A DNA stretch of 64,000 bases. Origin: Abditibacteriaceae bacterium (GTDB lineage Bacteria; Armatimonadota; Abditibacteriia; Abditibacteriales; Abditibacteriaceae). Where the stretch lies: assembly GCA_019239895.1 (NCBI GenBank), contig JAFAZH010000057.1:1-64000 (forward strand). Reading direction: 5' to 3'. Numbering within the stretch: position 1 is the first letter of the stretch; every line of letters starts with the position of its first letter. Positions 39,376 to 48,253 of the stretch are shown one piece after another. Below the pieces are notes generated by a model that did no database searches, had not been told where the DNA came from, and saw only the letters and a list, made by a program, of their open reading frames with translations. The position numbers and the translations under genes are program-made.

Positions 39376-40053
39376 ATGATTGGAAGATTGAGCAGAATCT
39401 TAGTCATGAATCTGGGGCTGGCTTCCCTCGCCACTGTTATCGTGTTGGGCAATCAGGTTAATACTCAGGCGGCCTCCAAAACTCCCCCCGGCAAAGGCAC
39501 AACTTCAAAAGCGGCAGCCGCTCAAGGATACCAGTGCCATAGCCGCTATGCAGGCCCCTGTTTTCCGGGGCAACCCGCACTCCCGGTGGCTGCGTCCGTC
39601 GTGGCGGCGGGTGGTGGGCCAACACATTTCTCAGCAGCCAAGGCATTGACGGCTATGTCGGGGGCGAAGGTGACCCAGGCGGAAGTGGCTAAACTCACGA
39701 AACAATATGGCGCGGCCAACGTTACCACCTGGTTGAAGGTCTTTGATTTCGTGGTGGCAGATGCAGTGCAGGTGGCAACCAAAGCCGGGGTCAAGTTCCC
39801 GCCGGGCCACCTGAAAGGTAAGGCACTCGCTTCGACCTTGGTCAAGACCGGGCTGGATCATAACACCTTCTATATCGAACTGTTGCTGGATAAGATGGTA
39901 TCGCACCGTGTTCATGAGAAAGTCATGGATGATATTGACACCCATTTTGGCCCAACTGCCGATGCCCAATATCATCGTATTTCTAATCAAGCCATGTATG
40001 ACCTGGCGCACGCTTTAGGCGCTAAGCAGGTTAAGCTCTGCACCTTTCATTAG
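39376..40053 (+). CDS. Exported protein of unknown function (225 aa)
   Basis: GAGGAGG precedes the ATG. A signal peptide (LSRILVMNLGLASLATVIVL) is followed by a low-complexity linker and a helical domain (SGAKVTQAEVAKLTKQYGAA, LASTLVKTGLDHNTFYIELL). The end KAMYDLAHALGAKQ-like segment is helical. I do not recognise the family. The 230 bases before it hold no gene. Confidence 0.65.
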   Translation: MIGRLSRILVMNLGLASLATVIVLGNQVNTQAASKTPPGKGTTSKAAAAQGYQCHSRYAGPCFPGQPALPVAASVVAAGGGPTHFSAAKALTAMSGAKVTQAEVAKLTKQYGAANVTTWLKVFDFVVADAVQVATKAGVKFPPGHLKGKALASTLVKTGLDHNTFYIELLLDKMVSHRVHEKVMDDIDTHFGPTADAQYHRISNQAMYDLAHALGAKQVKLCTFH

Positions 40054-40130
40054 AAACGGATGGTCTGTGAAGCATTAGGATAAAGATATTAAGAACACCT
40101 AAATAAATGAAAAGTGGTCATAGAGGAGTT

Positions 40131-40240
40131 TGTCATGCTGAGCGCAGCGAAGCATCTGCTCTGCGGAGTTTTAGAGCTATAGTTAAAGTTCCTGCTCTAT
40201 GGTAACCGTGAGTAGATGCTTCGCTGCGCTCAGCATGACA
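40131..40240. repeat. Short palindromic element with perfect 27-bp ends
   Basis: TGTCATGCTGAGCGCAGCGA and onward to 40157 is exactly inverted at 40214-40240, with a 56-bp loop. It looks like a MITE/REP-type element. Sequences of this kind (GTCATGCTGAGCGCAGCGAA) are seen dispersed in many genomes. Confidence 0.75.
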
Positions 40241-40414
40241 CCCAGTAAAACCATAGAAAGTTCATTTATTTTAAGTCTCTAAAGACCGAAAAGTGAATAA
40301 TCTGTCGGGGTAAGTCTGAGCAACGGAGTAGTGACTTGGGCATGTGTTGAGCTACCTTTGCAGCGATAGCGGGACAAAATCGGCAGTTAGAAGTTCAAGG
40401 CGGAGGGGAGTGCG

Positions 40415-43219
40415 GTGAAAAGTTCAGTCTGGAGCAGAGCCAGTTTTGCCGCGCTGTGGCTCGTGTTCAGCCTCCCGTTTATCATTATCTTCAGCCTTCT
40501 CCTCAAAGAAATTAATGCTAATATCAGCGAGACGGAGCAGGGAATCTCTGGTTTAGAGTATGAGAAACCATTGATGAAACTGCTTCAGGACGTTTTGCAA
40601 TATCGTAATCTGGCCAATGCCTCACTCGCCACTCCCGCTGTTTTAAAACCACGCTTAGCACAACAACAAATCGTTATTGACAACGATATTAAAGAGATTG
40701 ATCGGGTTGAGCAGCGGCTTGGTGCCACTCTGCACACTACGGAAAAGTGGCATCAACTCAAAGCCGTGTGGGAGAAGATTCAAAGCCAATCTAACAACCT
40801 CAAACCGGACGACATCAAAAGTCTTTTCGATCCCCATAATGGCCAGATCACGGTCTTTCTCTATGACGCGGTGCCTAATGCCGTCTCTCTGAATTCGCTC
40901 ATCGGAGATGTCGCGGATAATTCCGGCCTCGTTCTAGAGTCCCACCTGGATACCTATTACCTCATCAACGCGGGCATTATTCAATTGCCCAGTTTGGCTA
41001 TGGAAACCGCTAACATCAGTGATGTGGGCCAACTGGTACTGGCACGCGGCAGCCAGAGCATTACCAATGAAGAAATTCAAGAATTAAATCTACGCAGCGG
41101 TCTCATCAAGAGTTCACAGTATGCGGTTGGTCATCGTATAAAAGTTGCTGTTGGTTACAACCCGACCTTGCAGCATGAGCTTAACAATTTAGACCAAGTG
41201 GATAAGCAGACTGTAGCACTCTTACACCTGGTAGATAACCGGTTCATTGGGGCTTATTACATTAACATTCCGTCGCAGCAGTATTATCAAGCCTGCCAGT
41301 CTACACTAACCGCTCAATTTGGACTCTGTGACCCTATCTGTCATGACGCCAATACACTGATGGCCACAGAGTTACGAAGCTGGCAAAGCAAACAGCGCTT
41401 TGTGGCGACTTTTGCGATCCTGGTCATGCTGATTGCAGTGAGTGCATTCGTCATGTTCTATCGCAGCCTGGAGGGGCGACTGCAAGCCGAAGCGTCCTTG
41501 CGAGAATCCGAAAAACTCTATCGCTTGATCGTAGATAATGCCTTGGACGCCGTAGTCGGTATGGATCAGAGCGGGCATGTTATTGAATGGAGTCCTCAGG
41601 CCGAGGCTATTTTTGGTTGGTCCCAGGATGAGGCGGTGGGCCAAGTGCTCGCTACCATGATTATCCCATTCCGTTACCGGGAGGCGCACGAGCAGGGATT
41701 AAAGCGTTTCCTGGAAACCGGGCAGGGACGAGTCTTAAATCAGGGACTCGAATTGGCCGCGTTGCACCGCGATGGACATGAATTCCCCGTTGATCTAAAA
41801 ATCTCACTGGTGGAGCACAAAGGTCAATATCTCTTCAGTGCTTTTATCAGCGACATCACAGAGCGCAAGAAATCCGAAGAGCAACTCCAACAGAGTGCCC
41901 TTTTTGATGCTCTGACCGGGTTGCCTAATCGCACCTTATTTATGGATCGTCTTGGTCTTATGGTCAAACGAGCCAAACGTCACCCGGAAGTAGGCTTTGC
42001 TGTCCTCTTTATTGATCTGGATAACTTTAAAGTCGTCAACGATAGCATGGGCCATACGGTGGGCGATCAATTGTTAATTGCGGTTGCCCGTCGGCTTGAG
42101 CCATGCCTGCGTCCGGGAGACACTGTGGCCCGCCTGGGGGGTGACGAGTTCACGATCTTGCTGGAGGATAGCGGAGACCTGACGGCTGCGACCCATGTCG
42201 CGGAACGGATTCAGAATACCCTGGCAGCTCCTTTTACGCTTAATGATCGTCCGCTTTTTATTTCGGCCAGTATCGGTATCGCGGGGGGTGAACTCCACCT
42301 GACAGATCAAGATGTACCGACCGACTATCTGGAGGCGTTACTGCGTGATGCGGACACTGCGATGTATCGTGCTAAAGCCCAGGGGCGAGCCAGCTATGCC
42401 GTCTTCGACAACGCGATGCACGAACAGGCAGTGGCCCGCTTACACCTGGAAGCTGATCTGCGCCAGGCCCTTGAGCGAGAAGAGTTTGAAGCCCATTATC
42501 AGCCTATTATGCAACTCGATAATAATCGCGTTATTGGCTTCGAGGCACTGGTGCGGTGGCAGCATCCTGAACGGGGTCTGATTTCCCCCGCTGTGTTTAT
42601 TCCGGTGGCTGAGGAGACTGGCCTTATCATGCAAGTTGATCGTTGGGTACTGCGGGCGGCTTGCCAACGACTCGCCGCCTGGCAGCAGGAGTTCCCGGCT
42701 GAACCTCCTTTGACAGTGAGTGTGAATCTCTCAGGCCGACACTTTGGCCATCCTGACCTGATTAAGGACATTAAGCGGGTTTTGCAGGAAACGCAATTGA
42801 ACCCTGCCACCTTGAAACTGGAGATCACCGAAAGCGCCATCATAGATAATCCCCAGTCCGCCGCGTCTGTGCTGCAACAACTTCAGGCTCTGGGCGTACA
42901 ATTGAGCATTGACGATTTCGGCACTGGCTATTCCTCCCTCAGTTATTTGCATCGCCTGCCTTTTAACACGTTAAAAATAGATCGTTCCTTCGTGCGGGAA
43001 ATGAGTAACAGTGATGCCGGAGAAATCGTGCGCACGATTATAGCTCTGGCCCATAATTTAAATTTGGATGTTGTCGCAGAAGGCATTGAGACCCCGGAGC
43101 AGGTCGCACAATTAAAAATCCTCGACTGTGAATACGGACAAGGCTTCTTGTTTTCTAAGCCCTTGAACATCCAGGCCGCACAATCGCTGTTAGCCGTTGC
43201 TAACCTGCTGAGCAATTAA
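40415..43219 (+). CDS. Membrane sensor with PAS, GGDEF and EAL domains
   Basis: The 934-residue product starts with GTG. A transmembrane helix (about residues 8-28) is followed by an extracytoplasmic sensory part of about 290 residues, a second helix (about residues 328-350), a PAS domain (RLIVDNALDAVVGMDQSGHV, about residues 368-480), a GGDEF domain with intact LGGDEF (about 573-578) and an EAL domain (GFEALVRW at about 707-714, DDFGTGYSSL later). GGDEF makes and EAL breaks cyclic di-GMP; both signature motifs are complete. A scrap of an endonuclease III gene follows (43258). Confidence 0.92.
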   Translation: MKSSVWSRASFAALWLVFSLPFIIIFSLLLKEINANISETEQGISGLEYEKPLMKLLQDVLQYRNLANASLATPAVLKPRLAQQQIVIDNDIKEIDRVEQRLGATLHTTEKWHQLKAVWEKIQSQSNNLKPDDIKSLFDPHNGQITVFLYDAVPNAVSLNSLIGDVADNSGLVLESHLDTYYLINAGIIQLPSLAMETANISDVGQLVLARGSQSITNEEIQELNLRSGLIKSSQYAVGHRIKVAVGYNPTLQHELNNLDQVDKQTVALLHLVDNRFIGAYYINIPSQQYYQACQSTLTAQFGLCDPICHDANTLMATELRSWQSKQRFVATFAILVMLIAVSAFVMFYRSLEGRLQAEASLRESEKLYRLIVDNALDAVVGMDQSGHVIEWSPQAEAIFGWSQDEAVGQVLATMIIPFRYREAHEQGLKRFLETGQGRVLNQGLELAALHRDGHEFPVDLKISLVEHKGQYLFSAFISDITERKKSEEQLQQSALFDALTGLPNRTLFMDRLGLMVKRAKRHPEVGFAVLFIDLDNFKVVNDSMGHTVGDQLLIAVARRLEPCLRPGDTVARLGGDEFTILLEDSGDLTAATHVAERIQNTLAAPFTLNDRPLFISASIGIAGGELHLTDQDVPTDYLEALLRDADTAMYRAKAQGRASYAVFDNAMHEQAVARLHLEADLRQALEREEFEAHYQPIMQLDNNRVIGFEALVRWQHPERGLISPAVFIPVAEETGLIMQVDRWVLRAACQRLAAWQQEFPAEPPLTVSVNLSGRHFGHPDLIKDIKRVLQETQLNPATLKLEITESAIIDNPQSAASVLQQLQALGVQLSIDDFGTGYSSLSYLHRLPFNTLKIDRSFVREMSNSDAGEIVRTIIALAHNLNLDVVAEGIETPEQVAQLKILDCEYGQGFLFSKPLNIQAAQSLLAVANLLSN

Positions 43220-43257
43220 GCTCATTATAAGTAAATAAGATAAGCAACTAAGCTCGC

Positions 43258-43308
43258 TGTCCGGTGCTTGAGATGTGTCAGCAGGTAGGTGTAGATAAAC
43301 ACCTCTAA
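43258..43308 (+). pseudogene. nth: Third endonuclease III 3' scrap
   Basis: The 17 codons read CPVLEMCQQVGVDKHL and stop, nearly identical to the end of the copy at 37542. Nothing upstream matches. It shows that the same gene end has been copied three times within 6 kb. Confidence 0.6.
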
Positions 43309-43380
43309 AGATAGGAAGCGCAGCATGGCAGAAGGGGCTGATTTAGAGTAGATTGAAGGGTAAGGGGTAGACGGTGCGAT

Positions 43381-43722
43381 ATGTGGGACGAGCCAAAAAA
43401 GATACGTTTTGAAGTCTTGCGCCAGCGTGAGCTAGCGCATGTGCTCACGGAAGCTGAACAGGTCGAGTTGACCGGCTTAATTCAGGAAATAGAAGCGGCT
43501 GAAGACACTTATATGACCCCTGCAACCGCCAAATTACGCCACGAGCGGGAAACCCTTGAAGCCCAAAATCTCGCCTTGCAAACCTTATTGCAGCGCAAAC
43601 AGGAACTAAGAGCGAGGCTTCATGCCACTCTAACAGAAGCAACCCAGGAGCGCCGCAATATTGATGCAGCACTGGCACATATTTTAGGCAAGTCTTTAGC
43701 TGAATTGGAACATACTGGCTGA
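43381..43722 (+). CDS. Coiled-coil protein paired with an HNH nuclease (113 aa)
   Basis: The whole protein is a charged coiled coil (LTEAEQVELTGLIQEIEAAE, HERETLEAQNLALQTLLQRK). Its stop codon shares a base with the start of the HNH gene (TGATG), so the two are coupled. It may be a partner or an inhibitor of the nuclease; no family known to me. Confidence 0.6.
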   Translation: MWDEPKKIRFEVLRQRELAHVLTEAEQVELTGLIQEIEAAEDTYMTPATAKLRHERETLEAQNLALQTLLQRKQELRARLHATLTEATQERRNIDAALAHILGKSLAELEHTG

Positions 43723-44219
43723 TGCGCTTGTCGGAACGCACTGCACTCCGGGAATACTATGGATTTCGCTGTGGCTATTGTGGTGTCAGTGAGACGGCGG
43801 TTGGCGCAGAATTAACGGTTGACCACTTCCAGCCACGTTCGCAGGGTGGCTTGGACGAGCCAGAGAATTGGGTCTACTGCTGTCATGCGTGTAATGAATT
43901 TAAAGGGGACTACTGGCAGCCTGACTCGGTTCAACGTATCCTGCATCCGCTGCGCGACAGAATCACGGAACACCTGGTCTTACAGGATGATGGCAATCTG
44001 CGACCTATAACCCTTACTGGCACATTCCATATAGAGAGACTCCATCTTAATCGTGCCGGATTAGTAGCGCATCGTCGTGAACAGCAGCTCGTTGAGTTGG
44101 CTCATCAAGTGCAAGCTGAGCTCCTACAACGCCTTGCTCAACTGGAAATTCAAGTGCAGAGTATTACCGCACAACTTGAACAGTTGGAACGCAACGAACT
44201 CCCGCCATCGGAAACTTAA
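43722..44219 (+). CDS. HNH endonuclease (165 aa)
   Basis: The HNH fold is clear: YYGFRCGYCGVSETAVGAEL, VDHFQPRSQGGLDEPENWVY, and CCHACNEFKG, with the two CxxC knuckles and the central DH. The C-terminal part is a coiled coil (VQAELLQRLAQLEIQVQSIT). It would be a metal-dependent DNA nuclease. The coupled coiled-coil gene upstream suggests a two-gene module of unknown role. Confidence 0.8.
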   Translation: MRLSERTALREYYGFRCGYCGVSETAVGAELTVDHFQPRSQGGLDEPENWVYCCHACNEFKGDYWQPDSVQRILHPLRDRITEHLVLQDDGNLRPITLTGTFHIERLHLNRAGLVAHRREQQLVELAHQVQAELLQRLAQLEIQVQSITAQLEQLERNELPPSET

Positions 44220-44242
44220 ATTCAAGTTGCTGCCTATGAGCC

Positions 44243-44355
44243 TGTCATTTCGAGCGATGCGTAACGAAGTGGAGCGGAGTCGAGAAATCTTCCTGTATGC
44301 GTATAAGTCTTGGGTCTAAGATTTCTCGACTGCGCTTTGCTCCGCTCGAAATGAC
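44243..44355. repeat. Dispersed palindromic element
   Basis: TGTCATTTCGAGCG near 44243 is inverted at the right end (CGCTCGAAATGACA near 44342-44355), with the arms AAGATTTCTCGAC and GTCGAGAAATCTT inside. It is a different family from the 40131 element but the same architecture. Confidence 0.65.
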
Positions 44356-44432
44356 ACTTTATATGGCAGGTGGCAACTTAGGTTAATTAACCAGCAATTA
44401 ACCAGCAATTAAGCACCCGTTACTAGTGGCCG

Positions 44433-44458
44433 CTCGCGCAGCACAACTGCTGCGCGAG
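44433..44458. terminator. Stem-loop upstream of the WYL gene
   Basis: CTCGCGCAGCA pairs with TGCTGCGCGAG across CAAC. It has no T-run. It lies between the HNH gene and the CRISPR locus. Confidence 0.4.
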
Positions 44459-44611
44459 TAGTCCAGATCAACCTCACCCCTTTGGCCGCACCTGTGGAGC
44501 ACCAATGGTTAGGTGCTTGTCAAAGCAGGCCAGGCCGATTAAGCTGTTAATAACTCTTGGCTTCACATCAGGGTTTCTGCACTCAGGGTTTCTACACGGC
44601 GGGACTTTTCT

Positions 44612-45592
44612 ATGACTGCTATTTCTCTCCAAGACGACCGGTTGCGGCGTTTGACGCGGCTCTTTATTATTGCTAATGCGTTGGAGAGCGGCGAGCGCAT
44701 CACCTATGCGAAGCTGGCTGAGGACTGCGGTTGCAACCTTAAAACGATTCAGCGCGACTGTGATTTTCTCAAAGAGGCCAAAATGGAATTTCACTATGAT
44801 CGCAAACGACGGTCGCTGGTGTTAGATCGGCCTTTGCCTTCCAGGGAAGTGAAATTATGCGCGTCGGAGCTAATTGCTTTAGCCATGACCTGCGCTGCTG
44901 GCCTGGGCAAGAGCGGTCTGCCCGGTGCGGCGCAGGCGCGCACGGCCTGGAATAAACTGACCGCTGCCTTGCCCCTGGCCTTGCGGGAAGAACTCGCTGG
45001 CATTGGGGGCGTGCTGGCCGAGGGCACAGGTGCTCGGCGCGACTATAGGTCGGCTCGTCTGGCGGAATTGGCAGGTGCCGCGCTGCATCATGAGACAGTT
45101 GAAATCCTCTATCACACCCTCTCGCGGGATGACATCTCTTACCGCGAGGTTGATCCCTATTGCATTGCGCCACGCAATGGGTATCTGCAATTAGCGGCCT
45201 ACTGCCATCGGCGGCACGAGATTCGGCTCTTCGCTTTAGATGCCATCCTCGAAGTGCGCCCCACCGGAAAGCAGTTTAAGCCGCCTAAAAACTTTTCCCT
45301 CGAAAAGTATATGTGGGGTTCCGTGGGCACCTTGCGCGGTGAACCCACCTCCATCACCCTGCTCTTTGATCCCGCTATCGCGCGTTGGGCCAAACGGCGG
45401 CAGTGGGAGTTCCCTTATAGCCTGGAAGAAACCGCGGCGGGCTTGCTGCTGCGCGGGGAAGTCAGCGGGTTGGAAGAAATCCGCAACGAAATCTTGCACT
45501 GGGGCGCGAAAGTCACGGTCTTAGAACCGCCTGCATTGCGCGCCGCCCTCTGGCAAGAAGTCGAAGCCATTGCCGCCAAATATCGCGCCTGA
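44612..45592 (+). CDS. HTH-WYL transcriptional regulator of the CRISPR locus
   Basis: The 326-residue product has an N-terminal winged helix-turn-helix (LTRLFIIANALESGERITYA; EDCGCNLKTIQRDCDFLKEA) and a WYL domain from about residue 155 (VEILYHTLSRDDISYREVDP, YCIAPRNGYLQLAAYCHRRH). The WCX extension carries LRGEVSGLEEIRNEILHWGA. WYL regulators are common next to type I CRISPR systems and usually sense nucleic acids or nucleotides. It precedes cas6 by 188 bases. Confidence 0.88.
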   Translation: MTAISLQDDRLRRLTRLFIIANALESGERITYAKLAEDCGCNLKTIQRDCDFLKEAKMEFHYDRKRRSLVLDRPLPSREVKLCASELIALAMTCAAGLGKSGLPGAAQARTAWNKLTAALPLALREELAGIGGVLAEGTGARRDYRSARLAELAGAALHHETVEILYHTLSRDDISYREVDPYCIAPRNGYLQLAAYCHRRHEIRLFALDAILEVRPTGKQFKPPKNFSLEKYMWGSVGTLRGEPTSITLLFDPAIARWAKRRQWEFPYSLEETAAGLLLRGEVSGLEEIRNEILHWGAKVTVLEPPALRAALWQEVEAIAAKYRA

Positions 45593-45780
45593 GCCAAACG
45601 CCACCGTTTCTTCTGGGTGGCTAACGCACTGCGTCGGCCAACGGGCCGCAGAGGAGCCAGGCCGCCCAACGAAAAATATTTTTCTGGGGCGCTGCACAAC
45701 GACAACAACATGTCCAGTTGCCCCGCTTATAATGTTTTACGAGTCGGCTGGAAGTAAAGGGAAATTATGCGAAGGAAACT

Positions 45781-46614
45781 ATGCGCCTGCGCGTGACCCT
45801 ACAGATTGAAAAGTCCACCGCCATTCCGCTGAACTATCAACACCTGCTCACCGGCGCGATTTATAGCTTTCTACGGGAGGCGGATGCGGACTACGCCCAG
45901 TTCTTGCACGGCGAGGGCTATGCTCCTGCCGGGTTAGACGACCTAGCGGCAGTAGAGAGAGGCGCTTCCGGGAGTGGCGCTTATCGCCGCTTTAAGTTGT
46001 TCACCTTCTCGCAGTTGTGGGCGGGCCGCTCGCGCCTGGATGTCAGCCAGCCCGGACAGGAAAAGCTATGGCTGCAACCGGGGGCCGTGGAGTGGTATGT
46101 GGCCTCGCCAGTGGAGAAGTTTCTCCAGGAGTTCGCTACGGGCTTGCTGGCGTGCCACCGGTTGCAGGTGGGCCAGGCGGCGCTGCCCATCGCGCAAGTG
46201 GAGACCCTGCCGCCGCCTGAATTCAGCGCCACCATGCACTTGAAGTGCCTCTCGCCGATTGTGGTGGGCGTCGGCGAAACCAGCGACGGCCAGCGGAAGA
46301 CGCGCTACCTTCGCCCCAAAGACCCCGGTTGGAGCGAGCGCATCGGGCAGAACCTGTTGGGCAAATATGCCGCCCTGCACGGTGGCGCACCCCCCGACAC
46401 CCGCCTCGCGCTCCACTTCGACCCGGAGTATCTGGCCATCCACAAGGGCACCAAATTGATAACGTATAAAGACATCCAGATGGTGGGGGCTTTCGCTCCC
46501 TTACGGCTAACGGGTTCCCCCGACCTCGTCCGCATCGGCTATGAATGCGGCCTGGGCGAAAAGAACGCCGGTGGCTGCGGCATGGTTGAGGTGGTGAAGA
46601 GTGCAGTTAAGTAG
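45781..46614 (+). CDS. cas6: Cas6 CRISPR RNA endoribonuclease
   Basis: The 277-residue product is a RAMP protein with two ferredoxin-like domains. It starts MRLRVTLQIEKSTAIPLNYQ, has the FLREADADYAQFLHGEGY block, and ends with the Gly-rich loop YECGLGEKNAGGCGMV (about residues 254-269), the Cas6 hallmark. It cuts pre-crRNA inside the repeat, leaving the ATTGAAAC handle that fits the repeat found at 55935. A 168-base gap separates it from cas8b. Confidence 0.9.
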   Translation: MRLRVTLQIEKSTAIPLNYQHLLTGAIYSFLREADADYAQFLHGEGYAPAGLDDLAAVERGASGSGAYRRFKLFTFSQLWAGRSRLDVSQPGQEKLWLQPGAVEWYVASPVEKFLQEFATGLLACHRLQVGQAALPIAQVETLPPPEFSATMHLKCLSPIVVGVGETSDGQRKTRYLRPKDPGWSERIGQNLLGKYAALHGGAPPDTRLALHFDPEYLAIHKGTKLITYKDIQMVGAFAPLRLTGSPDLVRIGYECGLGEKNAGGCGMVEVVKSAVK

Positions 46615-46783
46615 CACATTAGGATATGATAGAAATATAAAGGTTCCTGTGGCCCGAACGGTCGCTGAACGTCCTGGCGTGCTGAAGTGCTCCTACCGGG
46701 GCGGTCTTTGAGACTGGGCACGTCTAGGGCCGCAGGTCGCTCTTCATTAACGATCCCCTACAGATTCAAAAGGAAAATTATCA
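46615..46783 (+). other. Structured intergenic region between cas6 and cas8b
   Basis: CCTGTGGCCC (near 46648) is complementary to GGGCCGCAGG (near 46729), enclosing about 70 bases with further pairing. The gap is unusually long for this tight operon. It could be a small RNA, a leader or a decayed repeat. No CRISPR repeat-like sequence was found in it. Confidence 0.35.
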
Positions 46784-48253
46784 ATGAGCCTATTTGAATG
46801 GACAGGTAATCCATTTGTTGATAATGGTATTGGGGCTTTATTAGCCCATACGGAAAAAGAGAAGCCAGAATCATTAACCATCGAAGATGTGAAGGCTGTC
46901 AGTGAATTGATGCTGCGAGTTTATCTCACACCAGCATGGCTGAAGAGTATGCAGAACATTTTTCCAGGTGGTGCTTTTACTAACCCAGCTTTTGCAGCAC
47001 GCCGTAGGAAAGTAGTAAAGAGCTTGATACATTTTTTAATCGGGAGAATACAACAATTAGAACAAGGCGGCAACTGTACTTTCTGTGGTAGGCGGAATGC
47101 ACTTCGACTTACGAAGCAAGAGAAAACAGACCTTCCTTTAGATATAGTTCCTCATAAGACTTACATTCCTTTAAATGGTAGTGGAGCATTCAAAAACTTT
47201 TTCCCAAGCGGGATTAACGGTGCTGACGTTTGTCCTAATTGTATTTATGCTATTCAATGCGCGCCACTTAATTTTTATACCTCCAATTATGATGAAAAGC
47301 GTTTTGTAGTTCTTCACTCTAATTCATTTAATGTGTTAGAAGAGTGGTCACGAGAAGCTAAAAGAGAAATAGATCAACAAGAGGCCAGTGGTAATTTCAC
47401 GGGCTGCTTTAACGAGGGCTACAATAATGCTACTAATGCTTTCTTTCACGTTATTGAGAAAATACTTAATAACCACGATTTTGGTGATTACGATCGTTAC
47501 ACCGCAGTAAGGCTTTATCACTTTGATAACTACAACCAGCCCAAGGCCCAACCTCTGAAAATTTATGATATGCGTGCCCCAGTTTTCTACTTCTTAGCGC
47601 GTGTCAAGCAAAGTCCATTCTATAGTGACTGGCGTAAGTTATTGCGACGTAACTATTACTTCGTGAAATCAGGACGAGCCATATCTCTTGAAACAATGGA
47701 AGACCAAGAGGAAGAACGGAAGAGTCAGAAAAACTTTGTGTTGGAAAAGCTGCTCCGCGATCAGCCTGTAATACGCCACTTTTATCATCGAACGCGCCGT
47801 GAAGTCTACGCCCCTTGGGGTCTATTAGAAATTTATCTTCAGGAGGTTTTGCAAATGTCGAACGAACGTATAGCAACTATTAAAAAGGTTGCTGATGAGT
47901 TAGCCGCAATGATTAAAGAACAAGATAATTTGAAGCGGCTGAGAGAACTATCTTACGCTCGAAATTATGGGGCTTTTCGTAATGTTCTTATACGCTGCAC
48001 TCGTGATCGTGTAGCTGCTAAAGCGGAGGAACCGCTCTTTACCTTTGATGAATATGTAGAACACCTATTCCCAGAGGGCTACCAATATTGGAACGAAACA
48101 CGCGATTTGATTTTATTCCGAATCTATGAGACATTGCATACTTGGCTTAAGGATAAAGATGTTAAGGACTTACCAGACCCCAGAGAGAATGAAGAAGATA
48201 GTGTTAGCGATGCAAGCGAGAATTTAGATAGTGACTTCAAGGAGAATGAGTGA
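46784..48253 (+). CDS. cas8b: Cas8b (Cst1-type) large subunit of type I-B Cascade
   Basis: The 489-residue product begins MSLFEWTGNPFVDNGIGALL, the Cst1/CXXC-CXXC signature. The paired knuckles are CTFCGRRN (about residues 98-105) and CPNCIYAIQC (about residues 150-159). The large subunit recognises the PAM and recruits Cas3. Its stop overlaps the cas7 start by 4 bases. Codon use here is AT-richer than in cas6. Confidence 0.9.
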   Translation: MSLFEWTGNPFVDNGIGALLAHTEKEKPESLTIEDVKAVSELMLRVYLTPAWLKSMQNIFPGGAFTNPAFAARRRKVVKSLIHFLIGRIQQLEQGGNCTFCGRRNALRLTKQEKTDLPLDIVPHKTYIPLNGSGAFKNFFPSGINGADVCPNCIYAIQCAPLNFYTSNYDEKRFVVLHSNSFNVLEEWSREAKREIDQQEASGNFTGCFNEGYNNATNAFFHVIEKILNNHDFGDYDRYTAVRLYHFDNYNQPKAQPLKIYDMRAPVFYFLARVKQSPFYSDWRKLLRRNYYFVKSGRAISLETMEDQEEERKSQKNFVLEKLLRDQPVIRHFYHRTRREVYAPWGLLEIYLQEVLQMSNERIATIKKVADELAAMIKEQDNLKRLRELSYARNYGAFRNVLIRCTRDRVAAKAEEPLFTFDEYVEHLFPEGYQYWNETRDLILFRIYETLHTWLKDKDVKDLPDPRENEEDSVSDASENLDSDFKENE

